From an uncultured Pelagibacteraceae bacterium (GTDB lineage: Bacteria; Pseudomonadota; Alphaproteobacteria; Pelagibacterales; Pelagibacteraceae): DNA of 64,000 nt. The notes under the pieces are model-generated. The model was given only the letters and a program-made list of their open reading frames with translations, ran no database searches and was not told the origin of the DNA. Position 1 is the first letter of the stretch, and each line of letters begins with the position of its first letter. Position numbers and translations under genes: made by a program. The stretch is taken from assembly GCA_902562875.1 (NCBI GenBank), contig CACEVB010000003.1, positions 56,566 through 120,565 of the forward strand, given 5' to 3'. Shown piece by piece: positions 52,059-60,504 of this stretch.

Positions 52059-52928
52059 CTACTTTCTAAATCTCTTTATTAAACTGGATGTATCTAATCT
52101 GTTACCTCCCATTGACTGAACTTCGCTATAATATTTATCTACAAGTTCTGTTACGGGTAATAAAGAACCATTGTTTTTAGCTTCATCCATTGCAATTTTT
52201 AAATCTTTTCTCATCCAATCCACCGCAAATCCAAAATCAAATTTATCATCAATCATAGTTTTATATCTATTTTCCATTTGCCATGATTGAGCAGCGCCTT
52301 TTGAGATTACCTCAATTACATCATGCATGTTTAAACCAGCTTTCATACCAAAATTTATACCTTCAGACAAACCCTGTACTAGACCTGCAATACAAATTTG
52401 ATTAACCATTTTTGCAAGTTGTCCGTTTCCGGCTGCACCTAGTAGCTTCATTTTTTTGCTATAGCAATCAATCTTATCCTTTGCTTTATCAAAATCTTTT
52501 TGATCTCCACCTATCATTACAGTTAATGCACCATTTTCTGCTCCTGCTTGTCCTCCAGATACTGGTGCATCTAATGAACCAAATCCATTTTTTTTTGCAA
52601 ATTCATAGATTTCTCTAGCAAGTGTTGCAGATGCAGTTGTATTATCTATGTACACAGATCCTTTTTTTATACTTTTAAAAGCACCTTTTTCACCAAAGGT
52701 AACTTCTTTTAAATCATTGTCATTTCCAACACAGGTAAAAATATATTCAGCATCTTTTGCCGCTTCAGCGGGTGTTTCTGCTATTTTGCCTTTATAATCT
52801 TTAATCCATTTTTCTGCTTTTGATTTTGTCCTATTAAAAACAGTTACATTATGTCCGCCTTTTGATATATATCCAGCCATCGGATATCCCATGACACCTA
52901 GACCTATGAAAGCAACATTACAAGACAT
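52059..52928 (-). CDS. Beta-hydroxyacid dehydrogenase (3-hydroxyisobutyrate/tartronate-semialdehyde type)
   Basis: NAD(P)-dependent oxidoreductase, 289 aa. The Rossmann start reads VAFIGLGVMGYPMAGYISKGG, the substrate-site DAPVSGGQAGAENGALTVMIGG is near residue 117 and the catalytic Lys lies in GNGQLAKMVNQ near residue 170. The family covers 3-hydroxyisobutyrate, tartronate semialdehyde, gamma-hydroxybutyrate and related acids; the substrate is not resolved. Start-to-start gap to the divergent MFS gene is 5 bp, so the promoters overlap coding sequence. Confidence 0.88.
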   Translation of the reverse strand: MSCNVAFIGLGVMGYPMAGYISKGGHNVTVFNRTKSKAEKWIKDYKGKIAETPAEAAKDAEYIFTCVGNDNDLKEVTFGEKGAFKSIKKGSVYIDNTTASATLAREIYEFAKKNGFGSLDAPVSGGQAGAENGALTVMIGGDQKDFDKAKDKIDCYSKKMKLLGAAGNGQLAKMVNQICIAGLVQGLSEGINFGMKAGLNMHDVIEVISKGAAQSWQMENRYKTMIDDKFDFGFAVDWMRKDLKIAMDEAKNNGSLLPVTELVDKYYSEVQSMGGNRLDTSSLIKRFRK

Positions 52929-52933
52929 TTATT

Positions 52934-54154
52934 ATGTTTAATAGTTTAAGTTTAAAAGTATTAATATTCGGTTTTATATTTACATTTTTTTCAAGCTTTG
53001 GACAGAGTTTTTTTTTAGGTATTTTTAATCCAAGCATTAGAAATGAATTATCTATTAGTCATGGACAATTTGGCACAATTTATGCCTCCGCAACTTTATT
53101 AAGTGGTATTTTGTTAATTTGGCTAGGAAAAAAAATTGATGAGATTAATTTATCTAAGTTTTCATTCATTGTAATTATATTACTGTCAATCTCATGCTTC
53201 TTTTTTTCTAAAATAACATCAATAACAATATTATTTATATCAATATTTTTGATGCGTTTCTCTGGACAAGGAATGATGTCACATACAGCATCTACAACAA
53301 TTTCAAGATACTTCACAAAGTCTAGAGGTAAAGCTCTAAGCACTATTTGGTTTGGTTTATCAACAGCTGAATTTATCCTTCCAGTATTTATGATTTATTT
53401 ATTATCAATTTTTTGATTGGAGATTTATTTGGATTGCTATATCTACTGTTGTTATCATTTTTTTACCAATTGTATCATATCTTTTAGTAAAAAATTTAAA
53501 TTTTAAATCAAGAGAAACTCAAAATACGAATGTTTATGATGATTTAAATATTAAAAACTGGAAAAGAACAGAGGTTTTAAAAGATTATAGATTTTATATT
53601 TTATGTGCAAATATGTTAGCAATGCCTTGGATAGTAACAGGTACTTTTGTGTATCAATCATTTATACTAAGCTCTAAAAATTGGGGACCTTATATAATAG
53701 CACAATCTTTTATGTTTTATTCAATACTGTCAGTCATCACTCTTTTTTATTGCGGGGATATTGATTGATAAATTCACTAGCAGAAAGTTGATAATCTTTA
53801 TGAATATTCCACTATTGTTATCTTTATTCGTAATTATATTTTTTAATCATGAATTTACTGCGTTTGCTTTTTTTAGGTCTTATTGGAGTATCTAATGGTC
53901 TAGCTAACGTTTTAGGTTCATCGACATGGGCTGAGATTTATGGTGTAAAATATATAGGTTCCATAAAAGCATTAACAACTTCTTTAATGGTATTTTCTAC
54001 AGCTTTTGGTACAGCACTTTTTGGCATTCTTATTGATAAAGGATTTTCTATTGATGATATTGCGTATATTTCGGGGGTTTATATATTCATATCCCTAACT
54101 ATGCTTCTTTTTATAAGAAATAAACTTAATCCAAAAATTGTAAATAATGCTTGA
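52934..54154 (+). pseudogene. MFS transporter gene with three +1 frameshifts
   Basis: A monocarboxylate-like MFS carrier broken in three places, each at a homopolymer that is one base too long for the frame: T6 at 53409-53414, G4 at 53754-53757 and T7 at 53868-53874. Removing one base at each gives one frame of 405 aa that joins FGQSFFLGIFNPSIRNEL, the FDWRFIWIAIS loop, GILIDKFTSRKL, and the last part FLGLIGVSNGLANVLGSSTWAE. Every junction reads smoothly, so loss of function, if real, is very recent. Read as it stands, only fragments of 160 and 101 aa are open. It is divergent from the hydroxyacid dehydrogenase gene. Confidence 0.82.
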
Positions 54155-54185
54155 TATTGCACTTAACGAGGTATAAATACCCGGC

Positions 54186-54704
54186 ATGGCAAGAGTTACT
54201 GTAGAAGATTGTATTGATAAAGTTGAAAGTCCGTATGAATTAGTATTAGTCGCTAAAGAAAGAGCAGCACAACTTAATTCTGGACTAGAATCTACGGTTG
54301 ATAGAGAAAATGATAAAAATACAGTTGTAGCATTAAGAGAGATAGCTAAAGAAAATATTAAAGTAAAAGATTTAACAGAGAGCGCAGTTTATAAATTAAG
54401 AAAACATGTAGAACAAATTGATGAAACTTCTGAAGAGGATGAAGAGGTAGGTGATGATTTTGAGAATTTGTATAAAGGAGAAATATCTAAGAGTGGAGTG
54501 CCTATATTGCCATCAAAAAGAGCACGAAAAATTCCTGAAAAGATACAAGTTTCTAAGAATGATTTAAATGAATTACAAAATTCACCTGAAGCTACTACAT
54601 CAGACATGCCTGTAGACGAGGCCGAAGCTGATGTTTCAATTGATGAATTAAAAGACAAAGAAACTCAGGATACTTCAGATATAATTGATACTTCAGATCA
54701 GTAA
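54186..54704 (+). CDS. rpoZ: RNA polymerase omega subunit with long acidic tail
   Basis: Assists assembly of the core polymerase. The conserved part is residues 1-60: [30 protein letters not shown] and the [10 protein letters not shown] segment. Residues about 80-172 are an extra, mostly Glu/Asp-rich tail ([17 protein letters not shown], then the [15 protein letters not shown] end) with a basic patch [12 protein letters not shown] in the middle. Common omega proteins are 70-130 aa, so 172 aa is long. Confidence 0.93.
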   Translation: MARVTVEDCIDKVESPYELVLVAKERAAQLNSGLESTVDRENDKNTVVALREIAKENIKVKDLTESAVYKLRKHVEQIDETSEEDEEVGDDFENLYKGEISKSGVPILPSKRARKIPEKIQVSKNDLNELQNSPEATTSDMPVDEAEADVSIDELKDKETQDTSDIIDTSDQ

Positions 54705-54764
54705 ATAAAATCTTTAAAATCTTTCAATAATTTTTTAATTAAATATATTAGTTTATCTCTAATT

Positions 54765-55397
54765 ATGAAAGAATCACTAATTATTGCATGTGATGGTGAA
54801 GCCGCAAGTGGAAAAAGCACTGGTGCAAAACTAATCTCAAAAAAATATAATTTATTACTTATTAATTCTGGTTTACTTTATAGATATGCAAGTAAGCTAG
54901 TTATAGAAAATAAACCAAATAATATAATTATTTTTTTAAATCAAAAATTTAAAAATATAAATTACAAAAAAATTTCTAAACTTAATCTACATACTCAAAA
55001 AATTGATGAACACGTAGGTCCTTTAGCAAAGATTAAAAAAGTACGTTTAATTATGAAAAAGGCACAAAAAAAGTTGATAAGAAATAATAAAAGAATATGT
55101 GTTGAAGGAAGAGATATTGCTTCGACAATACTAAAAAAAAATCCCAAGTATGATATTGCTTTTTATTTCAAATGTAGTCTTAAAAAAGCTAGTTATAGAA
55201 GGTGGATAGATCAAAAGAAAAAAATACCTTTAGCAGAAGTCAGTAAGTCTTTAAATAAAAGAACAGCTATGGATAAAAATAGAACTCATAGTCCACTAAA
55301 AAAAATGAAAGATGCAATATTAATAAGAACTGATGTTTTAAATAAAAAAATGATGGTAAAAAAAATGTCAAAGATTATTGATAGTAAAATTAATTAA
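54765..55397 (+). CDS. cmk: Cytidylate kinase
   Basis: Phosphorylates CMP and dCMP. 210 aa. The P-loop is ACDGEAASGKSTGAKLI, followed by the NMP-binding NSGLLYRYASKLV, the CVEGRDIASTIL segment and the lid region with YRRWIDQKKK and KRTAMDKNRTHSPL. The NMP-binding insert is shorter than in E. coli, which accounts for the smaller size. The end overlaps the converging CoA-transferase gene by 8 nt. Confidence 0.9.
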   Translation: MKESLIIACDGEAASGKSTGAKLISKKYNLLLINSGLLYRYASKLVIENKPNNIIIFLNQKFKNINYKKISKLNLHTQKIDEHVGPLAKIKKVRLIMKKAQKKLIRNNKRICVEGRDIASTILKKNPKYDIAFYFKCSLKKASYRRWIDQKKKIPLAEVSKSLNKRTAMDKNRTHSPLKKMKDAILIRTDVLNKKMMVKKMSKIIDSKIN

Positions 55398-56538
55398 ATT
55401 CTTTTAGTATCTTTTGCCTATGTTCATCAAGATCGGGAATGTCTCCTCTTGTATTCTCGTCCTTATAAGATGACATCTTAATTGGATTCCCTGCTAGTTT
55501 AAAATTACCTATAACTTTGTGATAAGCGCTTACTATCATATTCCTTGCTTTTATTTGAGGATTTTCTACTGCCTCTTTTATATTAAAAATTGGTCCACAC
55601 GGAATTTTTAAACTCTCTAAAATTTTTACCCATTGGTCCGTGCTTTTATTTATTAATTTATCCTCAAACAATTTTTTCAAACCTTCCATATTTTCTGCTC
55701 TTAAAGAATTAGTCTTAAATTTTTCATCCTTTATCAAATCTCTTAAACCAATTGCATTGCATAAATTCTCAAATAATTTATCATTTCCTGCAGCGATGAT
55801 TATATAACTATCTTTTGTTTTAAACGCTTCAAATGGTGCGATAGAAGGGTGTCTTGATCCCATTGGTTTAGGAATTTCATTTTTAGATAGATATCTTGCA
55901 ATGGCATTTTCTAAAATTGCAATTTGGCAATCTAACATAGATACATCTATGTACATTCCTTTTCCCGTTTTTTGTCTATCATATAAAGCTGCGTTAATAC
56001 CAATTGCAGTAAACAATCCTGCTGTTATATCTCCAATAGATGTCCCAACTCTAGTAGGTTCTGAACCTGGATGTCCTGTTACACTCATCAATCCACCCAT
56101 ACCTTGTACAACCATATCGTACGCTGGTAATTCCTTAAGGGGACCTGTTTGACCAAATCCAGATGCAGATGCATAAATTAATTTAGGATGATTTTTACTA
56201 ACTTGTTTCCAACCAAAACCCCATTTTTCTAATGTACCTGGTTTAAAATTTTCAACAAGAATATCAGCTTTAGCTAATATTTTTTCAAATATTTTTTTAT
56301 CATTTTCATTTTTTAAATTAAGTGCAATACTTTCTTTACCTCTGTTAAGTGACATAAAGTAAGCTGAAAAATCTTTTACAAAAGGACCAAATTTTCTCGA
56401 GTCATCACCTATTTCTGGGGCCTCAATTTTAATGACCCTTGCCCCAAGATCAGACAATATCATGGTACAATAAGGCCCAACAAGCACTCTTGTTAGGTCT
56501 ATAACTAATAAATCTTTTAAAGGTCCATTCATAAGCAA
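55390..56538 (-). CDS. Class III CoA-transferase (CaiB/BaiF family)
   Basis: Transfers CoA between organic acids. 382 aa, standard length. The opening LLVIDLTRVLVGPYCTMILSD, the acceptor Asp in MYIDVSMLDCQIA (expected catalytic residue), and the middle GFGQTGPLKELPAYDMV are the family marks. Substrates range from formate and oxalate to carnitine and mesaconate, not resolvable here. It is divergent from the TRAP transporter genes with 85 bp between starts, which suggests a shared control and that the TRAP substrate may be its acid. Confidence 0.9.
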   Translation of the reverse strand: MLMNGPLKDLLVIDLTRVLVGPYCTMILSDLGARVIKIEAPEIGDDSRKFGPFVKDFSAYFMSLNRGKESIALNLKNENDKKIFEKILAKADILVENFKPGTLEKWGFGWKQVSKNHPKLIYASASGFGQTGPLKELPAYDMVVQGMGGLMSVTGHPGSEPTRVGTSIGDITAGLFTAIGINAALYDRQKTGKGMYIDVSMLDCQIAILENAIARYLSKNEIPKPMGSRHPSIAPFEAFKTKDSYIIIAAGNDKLFENLCNAIGLRDLIKDEKFKTNSLRAENMEGLKKLFEDKLINKSTDQWVKILESLKIPCGPIFNIKEAVENPQIKARNMIVSAYHKVIGNFKLAGNPIKMSSYKDENTRGDIPDLDEHRQKILKEFN

Positions 56539-56560
56539 TAATTTAGTACTTTTAGGTAAC

Positions 56561-56590
56561 TTGACTCTTAAGCCTAAGTTATCTTTAATA
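56561..56590 (+). promoter_or_regulatory. Sigma-70-type promoter of the TRAP operon
   Basis: TTGACT at 56561-56566 and TTAATA at 56585-56590 are separated by 18 bp, upstream of the Shine-Dalgarno GAAGGA at 56611-56616 and ATG at 56624. Both boxes are close to the consensus, which is not common in such A+T-rich DNA; still, it is only a pattern match. Confidence 0.5.
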
Positions 56591-56623
56591 CACTCTTTTT
56601 AATAACTACAGAAGGAAAAAAAA

Positions 56624-57634
56624 ATGTTTAAAAAAATATCTTTATATTTCACTTCATTAGTATTTCTTTTAACCACAATTGACTCTGCATATGCAGTTAC
56701 TTTAAAAGCCAGTCACCAATGGCCAGGTACGCCTAGAGCGGATGGTTCATATGACCCTAGACATGAAATGGTTCAAATAATTGCTGATGAAATGAAAAAA
56801 GCAAATGTTGGTGTGGATATAAGAATCTACCCAGCTAAATCATTGTATAAACCAAAAGAACAGTGGAAACCTATGACGACAGGTCAATTAGATATTTCTG
56901 CTTTCCCCTTAGCATATGCATCAAAATTCCATCCAGAATTTGACGCAACTTTAATGCCAGGTACAGTAAAAAATCACGATCATGCATTAAGATTTAATAA
57001 AGGTCCTATGATGTCTGAGATCAAAAAAATAATAAATGATGCTGGTGTAGTTGTACTATCAGACGCATGGTTAGGCGGTGGGTTTGCTTCAAAAACAAAA
57101 TGTATAAAAAATCCAAGTGATGCGAAAGGACAAGTAATGAGAGCAGCTGGTAAAGCTTTTAACCAAATGTTAGAACAAGCTGGTGCCGGAATTCAGAGTA
57201 TGCCTTCATCTGAGATTTATACTGGGTTACAAACTGGAGTATTAACTGGAGCAAATACAAGTTCTGGAAGTTTTGTAAGTTATAAAATTTACGAACAAGT
57301 TTCATGTGCAACACCTCCAGGAAAATTTGGGTTATGGTTTATGTACGAGCCGATTTTAATGTCAAAAATGAGTTTTGACAAATTAAATGCTAAGCAACAA
57401 AAGGCTTTAATGAAAGCTGGAAAAGTTGCTGAGGAGTACATGACAGCTCAAGTTGAAAACTTAGATAAAAAGTTTGAGGAAGCGTATAAAGCTGCTGGTG
57501 TAAAATTAGTATACATGGATGCAAAAGATCACGCAGCATGGGTTGAAATTGCTAAACAATCATCTCATAAAGCATTTGCCGAAAAAGTTCCAGGTGGCGA
57601 CAAGCTCATGGAAATGGCTTTAGCAGTAGATTAA
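56624..57634 (+). CDS. dctP: TRAP transporter substrate-binding protein (DctP family)
   Basis: Periplasmic solute-binding protein, 336 aa, with a signal peptide at residues 1-25 (ending AYAV). Mature start LKASHQWPGTPRADGSYDPR, then MKKANVGVDIRIYPAKSLYK, the dimer and ligand segments QVMRAAGKAFNQMLEQAG and YTGLQTGVLTGANTSSGSF. TRAP systems import carboxylates and other small organic solutes with sodium; ligand unknown. The stop is followed by a terminator directly ahead of the small permease gene, so binding protein should be made in excess. Confidence 0.9.
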   Translation: MFKKISLYFTSLVFLLTTIDSAYAVTLKASHQWPGTPRADGSYDPRHEMVQIIADEMKKANVGVDIRIYPAKSLYKPKEQWKPMTTGQLDISAFPLAYASKFHPEFDATLMPGTVKNHDHALRFNKGPMMSEIKKIINDAGVVVLSDAWLGGGFASKTKCIKNPSDAKGQVMRAAGKAFNQMLEQAGAGIQSMPSSEIYTGLQTGVLTGANTSSGSFVSYKIYEQVSCATPPGKFGLWFMYEPILMSKMSFDKLNAKQQKALMKAGKVAEEYMTAQVENLDKKFEEAYKAAGVKLVYMDAKDHAAWVEIAKQSSHKAFAEKVPGGDKLMEMALAVD

Positions 57635-57648
57635 AATAATATATAAAG

Positions 57649-57684
57649 AACCCCTGTTTAATTTAATTAAGTAGGGGTTTTTTT
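57649..57684 (+). terminator. Intrinsic terminator between dctP and dctQ
   Basis: AACCCCT (57649-57655) pairs with AGGGGTT (57673-57679) around a 17-nt loop, itself A+T-rich and partly self-pairing, and runs into seven Ts (57678-57684). The next base is the A of the dctQ start codon at 57685, so the U-tract also is the translation initiation region of dctQ. Confidence 0.88.
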
Positions 57685-58179
57685 ATGAAAAATAAATATC
57701 TAAAATTTTGTGATTTAATAGCTAAAGCTTGTGGTGCATTTGCCGTACTGGCATTGCTTTTATCAATTTTGGTAATTGTTGAACTTGTATTCGAAAGATA
57801 TTTTTTTCAAAGAGCAATCACTTGGCAAACAGAATTAGTTACAATGCTTTTAGTTGCTTCAACTTTCATAGGAAGTGCATATGTATTAAGTGAAAAGGCT
57901 CATGTTAGTATGGAATGGATATATGATTTTTTATCTCAAAAAAATATTTTAAGACTTAAAATATTTACCTCACTAGTAAGCTTGTTATTTTTTTTAATTT
58001 TATTTTATTTTGGTTATTTAATGGTTGAGGAAGCTTTTACTAAAAATTACTCAACAGGAACTGTTTGGGATCCTCCTTTATGGATTCCTTATTCATCAAT
58101 GATGATTGGTGCAGCATTAATGATTTTGCAATATATTGCTGAAATAATTAAACTTAAAGACGAAAAGGATTTAAATTAA
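57685..58179 (+). CDS. dctQ: TRAP transporter small permease (DctQ family)
   Basis: 164 aa with four membrane helices. Family features are the FFQRAITWQTELVTMLLVAS stretch after helix 1-2, the SAYVLSEKAHVSMEW segment and WDPPLWIPYSSMMIGAALM. It joins DctM to make the membrane unit. The start codon follows the terminator U-tract without a gap and there is no visible Shine-Dalgarno sequence, so expression should be low. Its stop overlaps the dctM start. Confidence 0.9.
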   Translation: MKNKYLKFCDLIAKACGAFAVLALLLSILVIVELVFERYFFQRAITWQTELVTMLLVASTFIGSAYVLSEKAHVSMEWIYDFLSQKNILRLKIFTSLVSLLFFLILFYFGYLMVEEAFTKNYSTGTVWDPPLWIPYSSMMIGAALMILQYIAEIIKLKDEKDLN

Positions 58180-59510
58180 TGGATCCGTTAATAATTGCCA
58201 TAATAGTTGCAGTCTTTACTTTAATAGTCTTGTTCTCAGGAATCCCTATAGCTTTTGGTCTGAGTTTTGTATCAATAGCTCTTTTAATTGCTTTTGAGGG
58301 TTTCCAGATGTTGGATGTTTTTGCTGAAACATTTTATGCAGGTTTAAATTCATTTGTTCTTCTTTCAATACCAATGTTTATTTTAATGGGAATGGCAGTT
58401 GCTAATTCTCCTGCCGGTAAGGATTTATATACTGGATTAGATAGATGGCTTTGGAGATTACCTGGTGGGTTAGTAATTTCAAATATTGGTGCCTGCTCAA
58501 TCTTTGCTGCCCTTAGTGGATCAAGTCCTGCAACTTGTGCCGCAATAGGAACAATGGGAATTCCTGAAATGAGAAAAAGAGGATATTCAGATCAAATAGC
58601 TACAGGGACCATAGCAGCAGGTGGAACATTAGGTGTCTTAATTCCACCTAGTATCGTTTTAATTGTTTATGGAATTGCTACCGGTACATCTATAGGAAGA
58701 TTGTTCTTATGTGGTTTGATACCTGGTTTTATGTTAGCTAGTATGTTTGCAATATGGGCACTCATACACAGTTACTTTATTGATAAAGACTCTGCAAAAG
58801 CTTTAAAAAATAGGAAACCGCCAACCCTAAAAGAAAAACTAGAAGTTTTACCAAGAATACTTCCTTTCTTAGCAATTATAGCAGGTGTATTGTATGTGTT
58901 ATATGGAGGAGTTGCGACGCCCTCTGAGGCATCAGGCGTAGGAGCCTTTTTAGTTTTTGTGTTAATTGCTGTAGTTTACAAAATTTACCAACCAAAAAAA
59001 ATATGGAACATTGTTAAAGTCTCTATGAAAGAGAGTGTAATGATAATGTTCATTATTGCTGCATCATATCTTTTTGCATTCACACTTTCTCAACTTTATG
59101 TAACCCAATCACTTGCACAAAGCATGGTAGAGTTAAGTTCAAATAAATGGGTAGTGTTTATTTTAATAAATATATTTCTTTTAATTGCAGGATTTTTTCT
59201 ACCTCCAGTTGCTGTTATTGTTATGACTTCAGCAATATTACTACCTGTTATAACAACATTAGGTTTTGATCCTTATTGGTTTGCAATAGTGTTTACTATT
59301 AATATGGAAATAGGATTAATAACACCTCCAGTTGGATTAAACCTTTATATTATTAAAGGTATTACCCCAGACGTGAGTTTGTCAGAAATTTTAAAAGGAT
59401 CTATTCCATTTATGATAATAATGGCATTAGCTATACTAATTTTATGTATTTTTCCTGAAATCGTTACTTGGCTACCTGATAAAATAATGGGTAAAGCACT
59501 TGGATATTAA
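58179..59510 (+). CDS. dctM: TRAP transporter large permease (DctM family)
   Basis: 443 aa sodium-coupled transport subunit with about eleven to twelve helices. Conserved segments are SIPMFILMGMAVANSPAG, LSGSSPATCAAIGTMGIPEM, the GGTLGVLIPPSIVLIVYG block and the C-terminal INMEIGLITPPVGLNLYI. ATG at 58179 uses the last base of the dctQ stop. The 3' end overlaps dusA by 11 nt. Confidence 0.93.
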   Translation: MDPLIIAIIVAVFTLIVLFSGIPIAFGLSFVSIALLIAFEGFQMLDVFAETFYAGLNSFVLLSIPMFILMGMAVANSPAGKDLYTGLDRWLWRLPGGLVISNIGACSIFAALSGSSPATCAAIGTMGIPEMRKRGYSDQIATGTIAAGGTLGVLIPPSIVLIVYGIATGTSIGRLFLCGLIPGFMLASMFAIWALIHSYFIDKDSAKALKNRKPPTLKEKLEVLPRILPFLAIIAGVLYVLYGGVATPSEASGVGAFLVFVLIAVVYKIYQPKKIWNIVKVSMKESVMIMFIIAASYLFAFTLSQLYVTQSLAQSMVELSSNKWVVFILINIFLLIAGFFLPPVAVIVMTSAILLPVITTLGFDPYWFAIVFTINMEIGLITPPVGLNLYIIKGITPDVSLSEILKGSIPFMIIMALAILILCIFPEIVTWLPDKIMGKALGY

Positions 59511-60504
59511 TAAAAAGATAAATAGAAAAATTTCTGTTGCACCTATGATGGATTGCACAGATAGACACGATAGATTTTTTTTAAGACTTATAAGCAAAAA
59601 TGTAATGCTGTATACAGAGATGGTAGCAACAAAGTCTGCAATTCACGGGGATAGAAAAAAAATATTAGGATTTAGAGAGGAAGAAAAACCTGTTGCACTT
59701 CAAGTAGGTGGTTCTGATAAAAAAGAACTATCTGAGGTAGCTAAAATCTCAGAGGATTTAGGTTACGACGAGATAAATCTTAATTTAGGGTGTCCAAGCA
59801 AAAAAGTACAAAAAAATTCTTTTGGTGCGTGTTTAATGAAAGAACCAGATCTTGTTGCAGAATGTATTAATGAAATGTCTAATTCTTGCAAAATTCCAGT
59901 TACTGCAAAAACAAGAATCGGTTTTGATAATACTGAAGAATTTGATTATCTAAATATGTTTATCAATAAAATTAAGGATGCCGGATCATCGACTATCATT
60001 TTACACGCTAGAAAGGCTATTTTAAAAGGGTTAACACCGAAGCAAAACCTTAATATTCCTAAGCTAAACTATAAAATGGTATATGAAATAAAGAAATCAA
60101 ACCCAGATTTAGAAATTATTATAAATGGCGGTATTACCTCCATAGACCAAATAAAAAATCATTTACAAAATTGTGATGGTGTAATGATTGGAAGAGCTAT
60201 TTATCAAAATCCTTACTTTTTAAGTGAAATAGAAAAAGATATTTTTAACAATACTAATGTTTTATCAAGAGAGGATATTGTTAAAAAACTTTTAAATTAT
60301 TTAGAAGAGGAGGTTAAAAATGGCACTAAAGTTAATCATATAATGAGACATACTGTTGGTTTGTATCATGGACAACCTGGTTCTAAAGAGTGGAAAAGAT
60401 ATTTAAGCGATAATATGATGGCAAGAGACTCTGATTTTCAAAAAGCAAAACACATCGTGGATATTGCTCAAAATAATGAGAAAGCAAATCAAGCTTCAAT
60501 TTAA
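59500..60504 (+). CDS. dusA: tRNA-dihydrouridine(20/20a) synthase
   Basis: FMN enzyme reducing uridine in the tRNA D-loop, 334 aa. Landmarks: RKISVAPMMDCTDRHDRFF, YTEMVATKSAIHGDR, VALQVGGSDKKEL, LNLGCPSKKVQKNSFGA with the catalytic Cys, and ILHARKAILKGLTPKQN, which mark the DusA branch. The only in-frame start is a TTG at 59500, inside the end of dctM, because no ATG or GTG lies before the conserved region. The family Met-Asp-Trp-Thr is MDCTD here. Its stop overlaps the TauE/SafE gene by one base. Confidence 0.92.
   Translation: MDINKKINRKISVAPMMDCTDRHDRFFLRLISKNVMLYTEMVATKSAIHGDRKKILGFREEEKPVALQVGGSDKKELSEVAKISEDLGYDEINLNLGCPSKKVQKNSFGACLMKEPDLVAECINEMSNSCKIPVTAKTRIGFDNTEEFDYLNMFINKIKDAGSSTIILHARKAILKGLTPKQNLNIPKLNYKMVYEIKKSNPDLEIIINGGITSIDQIKNHLQNCDGVMIGRAIYQNPYFLSEIEKDIFNNTNVLSREDIVKKLLNYLEEEVKNGTKVNHIMRHTVGLYHGQPGSKEWKRYLSDNMMARDSDFQKAKHIVDIAQNNEKANQASI

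Noticed and set aside
54155..54185. Sigma-70 promoter directly before rpoZ
   Set aside because: TATAAA is present but the best upstream hexamer TTGATA is only about 15 bp away, and in such A+T-rich DNA this has little weight.
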